Assembly (NCBI GenBank): GCA_026393675.1
Contig: JAPKZQ010000016.1
Location: 25,360 to 89,359, forward strand
Direction of reading: 5' to 3'
DNA: 64,000 bases
DNA from: Acidobacteriota bacterium
GTDB lineage: Bacteria > Acidobacteriota > Vicinamibacteria > Vicinamibacterales > JAKQTR01
A program made the translations under genes and the position numbers. Below, in pieces: positions 38,445 through 47,268 of this stretch. Under the pieces are notes generated by a model that was not told where the DNA came from, made no database searches, and was given only the letters and a program-made list of their open reading frames with translations. Position 1 is the first letter of the stretch. Each line of letters begins with the position of its first letter.

Positions 38445-39632
38445 ATGAAACGCACAAGCTTCGTAGCAGCCGGTGTTGTTGTTCTCATCGTGTTGGGCGC
38501 GTATGCGATGCATCGCCCGGCACGTCCAGCCAGGTTCCTGACGACCCGTGTCACGGCGGGTGATGTCGCCCGAACCGTGATCGCAACGGGCACCCTCAAT
38601 GCCATCGAGACCGTCAACGTCGGCAGTCAAGTTTCCGGAATCATCAGCGAGCTCGACGTCGACTACAACAGCGTTGTGCACGAAGGAGAGGTGCTGGCCC
38701 GCCTTGATCCGGCGCTCGTCCAGGCGCAGGTGGACGAAGCCGGCTCGAAACTCGCAGAGGCACAGGACGCCGTGGAGGCCGCCGGGGTTTCCGTTGAAGA
38801 TGCCCGGGTGAAGCTCGGCCAGGCCGACGCGCTCGCGAAGAAGGAACTGCTCACCGAGTCCGACCTCGAGGATGCGCAGGTGACCTACAAGCAGGCCGTG
38901 GCTGACCTGAACTCGAAGAAAGCCGGCGTGGTCGAGGCGCAAGCCGAATTGGACCAGGCGCGGGTGGATCTGACCAACTCAACCATCACGTCGCCGATCG
39001 ATGGCATCGTCATTGCCCGCGATGTCGATGCCGGGCAGACCGTGGCCGCGCGGCTCAGCGCGCCCACGCTGTTCGAAATTGCTGCGGACCTGACGCACCT
39101 GCAGCTCGACGCCACGATAGACGAATCCGACGTCGGGGCCCTCAGGGCAGGGCAAGGTGTCGCGTTTACCGTGGAAGCGTACCCGGCGCGCAGTTACTCG
39201 GGCGTCATCAAGCAGGTCCGGCTCGGGCCCGACAGCGACAGAACCGCCCCGGCGGCGGTCACCTACACGACCGTCATCGACGTGGCTAACCCGGATCTTT
39301 CCCTGCGCCCAGGGATGACGGCGACGTTGACCATTGAGACGGCCCGCCACGCGAACACGCTGCGCGTGACACGTACCGCGCTCGAGTGGCTGCCGACGCT
39401 GGCGCGGTTCAAGGAGTTGAATTCGGCCGTGCCGCCGGAGTATGCGGATGCGGCGCGCGTGCGGACGGGTACGGTGCCGGGATCGACTGGCTACCTCTGG
39501 TACGAGGAGGGCCCCGGCATTCGCGCGATCAAGGTGGCGACCGGGCTGACCGATGGTGCCTTTGTCGAAGTGTCAGCGCCCGGGCTCTCGGCCGGGAAGG
39601 CCGTGATCACCAGCGAATCGGTGCAGCATTAG
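38445..39632 (+). CDS. MacA/HlyD-like periplasmic adaptor protein (orphan)
   Basis: 395 residues from ATG 38445 with ggagg at 38433-38437. One N-terminal membrane anchor (VAAGVVVLIVLGAYAM) is followed by a lipoyl/biotinyl half (VGSQVSGIISELDVDYNSVV), a long alpha-hairpin (QVDEAGSKLAEAQDAVEAAG and VAQ-type heptads to about residue 165), the returning lipoyl half (ITSPIDGIVIARDVDAGQTV) and beta-barrel domains (IDESDVGALRAGQGVAF, LRPGMTATLTIET). This is the membrane-fusion protein of MacAB-like exporters. No MacB-type permease follows directly; the next intact transporter is an ABC-2 pair 1.2 kb downstream, beyond a broken gene. Confidence 0.9.
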   Translation: MKRTSFVAAGVVVLIVLGAYAMHRPARPARFLTTRVTAGDVARTVIATGTLNAIETVNVGSQVSGIISELDVDYNSVVHEGEVLARLDPALVQAQVDEAGSKLAEAQDAVEAAGVSVEDARVKLGQADALAKKELLTESDLEDAQVTYKQAVADLNSKKAGVVEAQAELDQARVDLTNSTITSPIDGIVIARDVDAGQTVAARLSAPTLFEIAADLTHLQLDATIDESDVGALRAGQGVAFTVEAYPARSYSGVIKQVRLGPDSDRTAPAAVTYTTVIDVANPDLSLRPGMTATLTIETARHANTLRVTRTALEWLPTLARFKELNSAVPPEYADAARVRTGTVPGSTGYLWYEEGPGIRAIKVATGLTDGAFVEVSAPGLSAGKAVITSESVQH

Positions 39633-39796
39633 CTTGTTGGTACCCCGGTCCGGTGGGGCAGATCACGGGCAGGTTCTCCCGGTCGCGCCCCACGGTTCAT
39701 TGATGCGCGTTCGTGCCAACGAGCACGTGATGGTCGACGGTGGTCGTCGGTGGTCGTGACGGTGCCGGCGTGGCCGATTCGGGTATCATCTGCGGC

Positions 39797-40860
39797 GTGG
39801 TGAGATCGACCACGAGACGGCCGCCGCAGGCGGCGGGACGCGCCAGGCAGTTGGGCTGGCCCGCGAAGGCGGGGCTCGTTGGACTCGGTGCGCTCGTCTT
39901 GCGCCTGCTGTATCTCTACGAGCTGCGAGACACGGTGCTCGTCAACGTCCTCATCGGCGACGGCCGCCAGTACGACGCCTGGGCACAGCAGATCGCAGGC
40001 GGCCAGTGGATCGGCACCGAGGTCTTCTACCAGACGCCGCTCTATCCGTACCTGGTGGCCGTGTGGTTCACGATCGCCGGCCACCATGTGTTCGGTGTCC
40101 GCGTGATCCAGGCCGTGCTCGGCGCCGCATCGTGCGTGGGGCTGGCCGCAGCCGGACGGCGATTCTTCGGCGCCCGCGCCGGGCTTGTCGCCGGGGCGCT
40201 GCTGGCCATCTATCCACCGGCCATCTTCTTCGACGGGCTGATCCAGAAGTCGTCACTCGACCTGTTGCTGGCCACCGTCCTGCTGGCATCCTTGGGCGAG
40301 TGCCTGGACCGCCCATGCTGGCCGTGGCTCGCGGCTGCCGGTGTCGCGCTCGGCGCCTTTGCGCTGAACCGCGAGAACGCGCGTCTGCTGTATCCCATCA
40401 TCGTCGTCTGGCTGTTCGCGTACTTCCGTGCAGCGCCCCTTCGGCGTCGCGTGGCGTGGACGGCAATCGTGACGGCCGCCGCTGCGCTTGTCCTGCTGCC
40501 TGTCGGTCTGCGCAACTACTACGTCGGCGGCGAGTTCCTCATTTCGACGTCCCAGTTCGGGCCGAACCTTTACATCGGCAATCACACCGGCGCGCGCGGC
40601 GTGTATGAGCCGCTTGTTCCGGGCCACGGCGAACGCCCGACGCCATCGAGCAGTACTCGCGCGCCGCGCAACTCTCGCCATCGTCGCTCGAGGCACAGGC
40701 CCTGTTGGGCCAGGCGCTGGCGCAGGCAGGGAGATTCAGCGAGGCGCTCGTGAGCCTCGAGAAGGCGCTCTCAATCGCGCACGCGACCGGCAATGCCGAC
40801 GCCATGCAGCAGCTCGAGAATGCCATCCGGGTCTGCCGCCGCCAGGGGGGTCAGGACTGA
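39797..40860 (+). pseudogene. Internally deleted GT39-family glycosyltransferase with TPR tail
   Basis: The first part (to about 40625) encodes a PMT/ArnT-like membrane glycosyltransferase: VLRLLYLYELRD, an acidic first loop (IGDGRQYDAWAQQI), YQTPLYPYLVAVWF and several hydrophobic helices up to FGPNLYIGNHTGARGVYEPL. The reading frame then changes: between about 40625 and 40640 the frame-2 sequence ends and frame 1 continues as the C-terminus of a TPR domain (DAIEQYSRAAQLSPSSLEAQ, GRFSEALVSLEKAL), stopping at TGA 40858-40860. The rest of the membrane domain and most TPR repeats are absent. GTG 39797 is the likely start. The stop overlaps the next ATG, so the tail is still coupled to the ABC genes. 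Confidence 0.75.
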
Positions 40861-41774
40861 TGTCCGCACCAGATGTGCCCGCGATCGCGATTCGCGGCCT
40901 GACGAAACGCTTCAGTCGCATTACGGCGGTCAAGGCGCTGGACCTGACCGTCGAACAAGGACTCGTCTTCGGGTTTCTCGGCCTCAACGGCGCCGGCAAG
41001 ACCACCACCATCAGACTATTGCTCGACTTGCTGCGGCCCACGTCGGGACACGCGGCCATTCTCGGCCACGATTGCCGCACCGACGGCCTGGCCGCGCGCG
41101 CGCAGGTCGGGTATCTCCCCGGCGAGGTCGGGCTGTATCGCGACATGACGGGGCGCCAGGTGCTCGACTTCCTGTCGCGGCTCTCCCGAGTCTCACCTGG
41201 CGGGGCGTGGCAGTGCGAATTGTTAGAGCGGCTCGAACTGCACGATGCCGATCTCGATCGGAAACTGCGCGAGTACAGCACCGGCATGAAACGCAAGCTC
41301 GCCATCGTCCAGGCGTTCCAGGCGGATCCGCTTCTATTGATTCTCGACGAACCGACCGAGGGGCTCGACCCGCTGATGCAGGAAGCGTTCTACGCATTGC
41401 TCGTTGACGTGCGCAAGCGGGGCAGGACGGTCTTCCTGTCGTCGCACGTCCTGTCCGAGGTCGAACGCGTGTGTGACCAACTCGCCGTGCTGCGGCAAGG
41501 TGAACTGGCGCTCTCCGCGTCGGTGTCGGAGGTGCGCCATCTGGCGCCCCGGACCGTGCGTGTTGTGTTCCGGGAGCCGGTGACGCCACCGGGCCGTGGA
41601 CTTGACGCATCGATTAAGGTCACCAGTGTGGCCGCGCAGCAGTGGATGCTGCAGGTGCGAGGACCTCTGGGACCACTCATGGCCGCGCTCGACGGGTTGC
41701 CCGTCGCGGACCTCGAAGTGCGTGAGCCGCGGCTCGAGGACGTGGTGATTGGCTACTACCGGGGGACGTCGTGA
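40860..41774 (+). CDS. ABC-2 exporter ATP-binding protein
   Basis: 304 residues. The ATG (40860) shares its first base with the upstream TGA. Walker A GLNGAGKTTT, Q-loop YLPGEVGLYRDMTG, signature YSTGMKRKL, Walker B LLLILDEPTEGLDP and the H-loop SSHVLSEVERVC are intact. A C-terminal regulatory domain (about 220-304) follows, as in the CcmA/NatA/DrrA class. It energises the membrane partner encoded by the next gene, whose start overlaps its stop. The substrate is unknown; this class exports drugs, antibiotics, lipids or polysaccharides. Confidence 0.95.
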   Translation: MSAPDVPAIAIRGLTKRFSRITAVKALDLTVEQGLVFGFLGLNGAGKTTTIRLLLDLLRPTSGHAAILGHDCRTDGLAARAQVGYLPGEVGLYRDMTGRQVLDFLSRLSRVSPGGAWQCELLERLELHDADLDRKLREYSTGMKRKLAIVQAFQADPLLLILDEPTEGLDPLMQEAFYALLVDVRKRGRTVFLSSHVLSEVERVCDQLAVLRQGELALSASVSEVRHLAPRTVRVVFREPVTPPGRGLDASIKVTSVAAQQWMLQVRGPLGPLMAALDGLPVADLEVREPRLEDVVIGYYRGTS

Positions 41775-42586
41775 TTCGCGCCACGGCCCTGCTTGTCCGC
41801 CATTCGCTCCGCAGGATGCGCACGCTGTTGCTCGTGATGGCGGGAGCACTGGCGCTGTTTCAGGTCCTGTTGGCCCTGGCCGCGCAACAACTGCAACAAG
41901 CCGGCACGTTCGCGCAGTTGGCGAGCATCGTCCCCTCGTTCGTGCGCGAACTATTTGGCACGGCGCTGCTGGCCATGATGTCGTTTTCCGGCATCATGGC
42001 GCTCGGCTACTATCACGTGGCGATCATTGCCGTGCTCGTCGCGCTGGTGATCACGATCGGCACCGAGCCGGTCGCCGAAATCGAGGTGGGGTTCGCGGAT
42101 CTGATCCTCTCGAGGCCGATCGCGAGAGTCTCCGCGCTCACGCGCAGCGTCGTCCTGCTGGCGGTTGGGCCCGCGCTGGTCATTGGCGCGATGGCGGGCG
42201 GGACGTTTCTCGGGCTCTGGATTGCGGCGCCTTCGCCCGAACTCAAGCCACTGCCATCCCTGATCGGGTCTCTGGCCCTCAATCTCTGGGCGCTGCTCTT
42301 CTGCTGGGGTGGCGTGGCTCTGGTCATCGGCTCTGTCGCCCGACGCCGCAGTGTGGCAGGTTCGATCACGGGGGCCGCGGCCACGGCGTTGATGCTGACT
42401 GACTACCTGTCGCGTGTGTGGTCACCCCTGAAGCCGATCGCCAGATTCTCTCCGTTCCGCTACTACAACCCGCTCGACCTGGTGATGGGACATCCGCTCT
42501 CCACGACGGACGTGGGCGTGCTGCTCGCCTCCGGTGCCGTCGGTATCGTCGCGGCCTACGCGCTCTTCGCCCGCCGGGACATCTAG
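41771..42586 (+). CDS. ABC-2 type membrane permease
   Basis: 271 residues with six hydrophobic helices (for example TLLLVMAGALALFQVLLALA, VAIIAVLVALVITIG and LLLASGAVGIVAAYALFARR). GTG 41771 overlaps the TGA of the ATPase gene, a standard coupled arrangement. The fold matches ABC-2 permeases of the NatB/YhaP or nitrous-oxide-type groups (ALLFCWGGVALVIGSVARRR). Its TAG stop (42584-42586) is also the first three bases of a dispersed repeat whose other copy ends the msrB gene in the same way. Confidence 0.9.
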   Translation: MIRATALLVRHSLRRMRTLLLVMAGALALFQVLLALAAQQLQQAGTFAQLASIVPSFVRELFGTALLAMMSFSGIMALGYYHVAIIAVLVALVITIGTEPVAEIEVGFADLILSRPIARVSALTRSVVLLAVGPALVIGAMAGGTFLGLWIAAPSPELKPLPSLIGSLALNLWALLFCWGGVALVIGSVARRRSVAGSITGAAATALMLTDYLSRVWSPLKPIARFSPFRYYNPLDLVMGHPLSTTDVGVLLASGAVGIVAAYALFARRDI

Positions 42587-42722
42587 CGGAGTTTCGCCTC
42601 AAACTGCGGGGCGCTCTCGCTCGCAGTCGGTGCCGGAACAGGCCCTTCCAATCCGTCATTCTGGCGAACGCCGGAATCCACGGCTGGACCCCGGCTTCCG
42701 CCGGGGTGACGAGAACTTGCGC
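42584..42722 (+). repeat. Dispersed palindrome-rich repeat, copy A
   Basis: This stretch matches the reverse complement of 52286-52510 from end to end: TAGCGgAGtTTCGCCTCAAAC at the left, cattc-ggcg-acgccggaat and ccccgg...ccgggg palindromes in the middle, and gacgagaacttgcgc at the right. Copy A lacks the two 38-bp internal units found in copy B. The first three bases are the stop codon of the ABC permease. It is probably a REP/MITE-like element with hairpins that may also end transcription. Confidence 0.85.
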
Positions 42723-42819
42723 TCATCATGTGATCGGGTCACTCTTTCGACGCGGTCCGTCGTAGGTACCAACAGGATCCGATCCCATTTGACCAGGCCG
42801 GCTATATCCGACCGAAATC

Positions 42820-42832
42820 ATCTATGATAGAT
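42820..42832. promoter_or_regulatory. 13-bp perfect palindrome upstream of RND efflux operon
   Basis: atctat-g-atagat is a perfect inverted repeat 118 bp before the adaptor start and overlaps a TATGAT hexamer (42823-42828) that could be a -10 element. It would fit a repressor operator for the efflux operon. No adjacent regulator gene exists. The remaining sequence from 42723 to 42949 shows no ORF or further structure. Confidence 0.35.
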
Positions 42833-42949
42833 CTTACACGCGACTGCAAGTACCGGACGACGTGCGGTAGGTTCTGTGACCGGCGTGAAATGTTCATGCG
42901 GCGCATGGCGGGGCGATGAGGCCGTGCCGGCGACAATCGGGGATCAACG

Positions 42950-44077
42950 ATGCGTAGTTTCAGCACCCTCGTGACGACTTTCTGTTCCCTCCCACTCTTT
43001 GGCCCACGAGTTCCCGCGGCTGTCGTTCTGGCCGTTTCAGTCGCGGCGATGTCCGCGTGTGGTACCGGCCGGGCGGCGCCTCCGCCGCTGCAGATGCCCG
43101 CCACGCTCGTGCAGATCGCCGCGGTGCAGTCGGCCTCAATCGACGATGCCTCGACCTACGTGGCGACTGTCCAGTCACTGTCGTCGACGAGCATCAAACC
43201 TGAGGTGAGCGGCGAAGTGACCCGGATCCTCGTCAGGTCGGGCGACCGGGTCGGGCCCGGCACACCGCTGTTCGAGATCGATCCGAGCCGGCAGCAGGCG
43301 AGCGTGTCGAGCCAGGATGCGGCCCGCGCCGCGCAGGACGCCGCCACGATCTTCGCGAAGCAGCAACTGGACCGCGCGAAGACGTTGTTTGCGGCGGGCG
43401 CGTCGAGCCAGCAGGAACTGGATCAGGCGCAGGCGAACTACGACGCGGCGATGGCCCAGTTGACGTCGTTGAAGGCCCGGTTGCAGCAGGAGCGCGTCAC
43501 GCTCAAGTATTACGAGGTCGACGCGCCTGGCGCCGGCACGGTCGGTGATGTCCCGATTCGCGTGGGCATGCACGTCACGTCGGATACGGTGCTGACGACG
43601 ATCGATCAGAACCAGGCGCTCGAAGTCTACGTGCCCGTTCCGCTCGAACGGAGTCGCGATCTCAGGCTGGGGCTGCCGCTGCAGATTCTCGACGGGCAGG
43701 GCACGCTGCTCGCCGCGGCACAGGTCACGTTCATCTCGCCGCGCGTCGACGATCAGACGCAGTCCATCCTCGTCAAGGCCCGGCTCGCCGGGGACGGGCA
43801 GCTGCGTTCATCACAGCTCGTGAGAGCGCGGATCGTGTGGCGAAAGATCGAGGCGCTGGCGATCCCCGTGCTGTCGGTTGTGCGCATCAATGGCCAGCCC
43901 TTCGTGTTCGTGGCGCAGGAGAAAGACGGCCGCCTGGTGGCGAGCCAGCGCCAGGTGCAGCTCGCGCAGATCATGGACAACAGCGTCGTGGTGACGAGCG
44001 GCCTCACCTCGGGCGAACGCATCGTCGTGTCCGGCGTGCAGAAACTCGATAACGGCGTGCCCATCCGGACCTCGTAG
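42950..44077 (+). CDS. RND efflux periplasmic adaptor (AcrA/MexA family)
   Basis: 375 residues. The N-terminal export signal ends in a lipobox-like AMSAC, so the protein is probably a lipoprotein. Family order: lipoyl half (IKPEVSGEVTRILVRSGDRV), alpha-hairpin (ARAAQDAATIFAKQQLDRAK, GASSQQELDQAQANYDAA), lipoyl return (VDAPGAGTVGDVPIRVG), beta-barrel (SDTVLTTIDQNQALEVYVPV) and membrane-proximal domain (IPVLSVVRINGQPFVFVA). It connects the RND pump of the next gene with the outer-membrane channel. It is the first gene of the adaptor-pump-channel operon. Confidence 0.95.
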   Translation: MRSFSTLVTTFCSLPLFGPRVPAAVVLAVSVAAMSACGTGRAAPPPLQMPATLVQIAAVQSASIDDASTYVATVQSLSSTSIKPEVSGEVTRILVRSGDRVGPGTPLFEIDPSRQQASVSSQDAARAAQDAATIFAKQQLDRAKTLFAAGASSQQELDQAQANYDAAMAQLTSLKARLQQERVTLKYYEVDAPGAGTVGDVPIRVGMHVTSDTVLTTIDQNQALEVYVPVPLERSRDLRLGLPLQILDGQGTLLAAAQVTFISPRVDDQTQSILVKARLAGDGQLRSSQLVRARIVWRKIEALAIPVLSVVRINGQPFVFVAQEKDGRLVASQRQVQLAQIMDNSVVVTSGLTSGERIVVSGVQKLDNGVPIRTS

Positions 44078-44127
44078 CGCTCAGGGTCCTCAGATCAGGC
44101 GTCCGGCCATTCCCGGGACTTCAAGAC

Positions 44128-47100
44128 ATGTTTGTCGACCTGTTCATCAAGCGTCCGATCCTCGCGAGCGTCATGGCCATCGTGATCGTCCTCGCCGGAG
44201 CGATCTGCATCCCGCTGCTGCCCATCGCGCAGTTTCCCCAGTTGGCCGCCCCGCAGGTGATTGTCAGCAGCTTCTACACGGGCGCCAACGCGTCGACGGT
44301 TGAAACAGCCGTGACACAACCGCTCGAGCAGGCCATCAATGGCGTGCAGGGCATGACCTACATGTCGTCGAATAGCGGCAACGATGGGTCGAGCGGCATC
44401 ACGGTCACCTTTGAGGTGACGCGCGATCCGGATCTTGCCGCGGTGGACGTGCAGAACCGAGTCAACCAGGCCTCGGGCCGTTTGCCCAACGAGGTCAAGG
44501 CGGTCGGGATCACGGTAAGCAAGGCGTCGAGCGGATTCGTCTGGGCCGCGGCGGTGTACGCCGAGCATGGTGAGTACGACCCGCTCTTCCTGAGCAACTA
44601 TCTGGACGTGTACGTCCGCGACGCCCTGAAGCGGATCGATGGCGTGGCCGACGTCACCATCTTCGGCGAGCGGAAGTACTCGATGCGCTTGTGGCTGGAT
44701 CCGGATCGGCTGGCCAGCCGCAACCTGACCGCCACCGATGTCGTCAACGCTCTGCGGGATCAGAACGTGCAAGTGGCGGCCGGACAGGTGGGTCAGCCGC
44801 CTGTGGTCGGCAAGCAGAGTTACCAGATCAGCGTGCGCGCCGTGGGGCGCATGTCGGAGCCGGCCGAGTTCGACAACATCATCTTGAAGCGCGGTGACGG
44901 CGGCGACCTCGTCAGACTGAAGGATGTGGGCCGTTCCGAGCTGGGTGCTGAGTCGTACAGCTCAGACCTCCGTTTCAACGGCCGGAATGCCGTCGGCATT
45001 GCCGTCAGCCAACTGCCTACCGCCAACGCCCTCGCCGTCTATCAGGCCACCACCGCCGAACTGGAACGGTTGTCGAAGCGGTTTCCGCCGGGCATGCAGC
45101 ACGAGCTCGCCTTCGACAACACCATCGTCGTGTCCGAGTCGATCAAAGAAGTACTCATCACGCTATTTGAGGCGATTGGCCTGGTTGTGCTCGTGATGTT
45201 CGTGTTCCTGCAGGATTGGCGGAGCACGGTTATTCCGGCGCTGACCATCCCGGTCTCCCTGATCGGCACGTTTGCCTTTGTGCGCCTGTTTGGGTTCTCG
45301 ATCAACACGCTGACGCTGTTTGGCATCACGCTCGCCACAGGCCTTGTCGTCGACGATGCGATTGTCGTCGTCGAGAACGTACAGCGGCACCTGCACGAAT
45401 ATGGCAAGTCGGCGCGGGTGGCGGCGTCGGAGGCGATGGACGAGGTCGTCGGCCCCGTCATCGCCACCGCGCTCGTGCTGGCCGCGGTGTTCGTGCCGGT
45501 GGCGCTGTTTCCGGGCACGACGGGCCGGCTCTACCAGCAGTTTGCGCTGACGATCGCCTGTTCGGTGGCGATCTCCGCATTCAACGCCCTGACCCTCACG
45601 CCCGCGCTGTCCGCGCTCCTGCTCAGGGGCGAGAGAGCGCCCGGCCGATTCTGGCGCCCGATCAACTGGGTGATCGATGGCGGCACCAGGGCCTTCGTGT
45701 CGGTGCTCCACGTCCTGGTCAGAAGGAAGACGCCGGTTGTCGCGGTGTTCCTGGCAGGGCTTGTCGCGACCTGGTTTGTGTGGACGAGAATCCCCACCGG
45801 GTTCGTGCCGGACGAGGATCCCGGCAGCTTCATGGTGACGGTGCAAGGACCGAGCGGCGCATCGCTCGGCTACACGGGTGCCATCTCGGAGCAGGCGTAC
45901 GGCATCCTGAAACAGCAGAACGAAGTCAGCGCGGTCTTCATCGTCAACGGGTACAGTTTTCTTGGGAGTGGCTCCAACAAAGCCATGATGTTCGTCCGGT
46001 TGCGCCCGTTTGACGAGCGCCCGGGCGAAGCGCACTCGGCGATGGCCGTGATCCAGCGTATCTATCGGCCCTTCAGCGCGATTACCGGCGCCGTGGTGCT
46101 GCCGTTTCTCCCGCCGCCCATCCAGGGGCTTGGGCGGTTTGGCGGGTTTCAGTTCGAGGTGCTTGATCAAAGCGGCGGCGACATCGACAGACTCGCGGCT
46201 GTCACCAACACGCTGGCTGCGCAAGGCAACCGCACACCTGGCCTGACGGGGCTGTTCTCGGGCTTCACGGCCAACGACCCGCAGTTGGTCGTGACGGTCG
46301 ATCGCGAGGCCCTGCAGGCGCTGGGCCTCAAGTTCGGCGACGTGGCCTCCACGCTGCAGACGCTGATGGGGGCGAACTACGTCAACGATTTCGACTACAA
46401 CAGCCGCTCGTATCGCGTCTACGTCCAGGCCGACCAGGACTTCCGCCGCCGACCCGACGATATCGGCCGGTACTACCTGCGCACGCCGAGTGGGAAAATG
46501 GTCCGGATGGATTCGGTCGTGACGATCACCAACACGACCGCGCCGCAGGTCATCTCTCACTTCAACCTGTTCCGCTCGACCGAGATCAACGGCCGCGCCG
46601 CGCCCGGATTCAGCTCGGGCCAGGCGCTGCAGGCGATGGACACCTTGGCCACGCGTGCCTTGCCGCTCGGCATGAGCTATGAGTGGGCGGGGTTGTCGCG
46701 CGAGGAAATCCAGTCGGGCGGCCAGGCGATGTACATCTTCGGTCTGGGTCTGCTGCTGGTGTATCTGACGCTCGCTGGCCAGTACGAGAGTCTCGTGCTG
46801 CCCTTCATCATCCTGCTGTCGGTGCCCCTCGCCGTGCTCGGCGCGCTCGGCGCCCAGTGGGCGCGCGGTCTGATCAATGACGTCTACTGCCAGATCGGTC
46901 TCGTGATGCTCATCGGCTTGTCGGCCAAGAACGGCATCCTGATCGTCGAATTCGCCGAGCAGTTGCGGCGGCGTGGGATGGGCATCATGGATGCGGCTGT
47001 CGAAGCCGCGCGGATTCGCCTGCGGCCGATCCTGATGACGTCGTTTGCCTTCATTCTCGGCGTCATGCCGCTGGTATTCGCGCACGGCGCCGGCCGGGCG

Positions 47101-47268
47101 TCGAGACACTCGGTCGGCACGTCGGTCGCGGGCGGCATGCTGTTCTCGACCTTGTTGAACGTGATCATCATTCCCGTGCTCTACGTCGCCGTGAGAAGCG
47201 TCGGCGCGTCGAAAGAAGAGCGCCTCGGGCTGAAGACACGCGACGTGCCGGAGACCGCCCATGAATAG
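44128..47268 (+). CDS. RND multidrug efflux pump (AcrB/HAE1 family)
   Basis: 1046 residues, full family length, with 12 membrane helices and two large periplasmic loops. The N-terminus MFVDLFIKRPILASVMAIV is typical of the family. Proton-relay residues are intact: paired Asp in GLVVDDAIVVVEN (about 409-410) and Lys in GLSAKNGILIVEFA (about 933). Other landmarks are GFVPDEDPGSF and FSAITGAVV. It pumps hydrophobic drugs, dyes, detergents or fatty-acid-like compounds using the proton gradient. It lies 50 bp after the adaptor and overlaps the channel gene by eight bases. Confidence 0.97.
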   Translation: MFVDLFIKRPILASVMAIVIVLAGAICIPLLPIAQFPQLAAPQVIVSSFYTGANASTVETAVTQPLEQAINGVQGMTYMSSNSGNDGSSGITVTFEVTRDPDLAAVDVQNRVNQASGRLPNEVKAVGITVSKASSGFVWAAAVYAEHGEYDPLFLSNYLDVYVRDALKRIDGVADVTIFGERKYSMRLWLDPDRLASRNLTATDVVNALRDQNVQVAAGQVGQPPVVGKQSYQISVRAVGRMSEPAEFDNIILKRGDGGDLVRLKDVGRSELGAESYSSDLRFNGRNAVGIAVSQLPTANALAVYQATTAELERLSKRFPPGMQHELAFDNTIVVSESIKEVLITLFEAIGLVVLVMFVFLQDWRSTVIPALTIPVSLIGTFAFVRLFGFSINTLTLFGITLATGLVVDDAIVVVENVQRHLHEYGKSARVAASEAMDEVVGPVIATALVLAAVFVPVALFPGTTGRLYQQFALTIACSVAISAFNALTLTPALSALLLRGERAPGRFWRPINWVIDGGTRAFVSVLHVLVRRKTPVVAVFLAGLVATWFVWTRIPTGFVPDEDPGSFMVTVQGPSGASLGYTGAISEQAYGILKQQNEVSAVFIVNGYSFLGSGSNKAMMFVRLRPFDERPGEAHSAMAVIQRIYRPFSAITGAVVLPFLPPPIQGLGRFGGFQFEVLDQSGGDIDRLAAVTNTLAAQGNRTPGLTGLFSGFTANDPQLVVTVDREALQALGLKFGDVASTLQTLMGANYVNDFDYNSRSYRVYVQADQDFRRRPDDIGRYYLRTPSGKMVRMDSVVTITNTTAPQVISHFNLFRSTEINGRAAPGFSSGQALQAMDTLATRALPLGMSYEWAGLSREEIQSGGQAMYIFGLGLLLVYLTLAGQYESLVLPFIILLSVPLAVLGALGAQWARGLINDVYCQIGLVMLIGLSAKNGILIVEFAEQLRRRGMGIMDAAVEAARIRLRPILMTSFAFILGVMPLVFAHGAGRASRHSVGTSVAGGMLFSTLLNVIIIPVLYVAVRSVGASKEERLGLKTRDVPETAHE

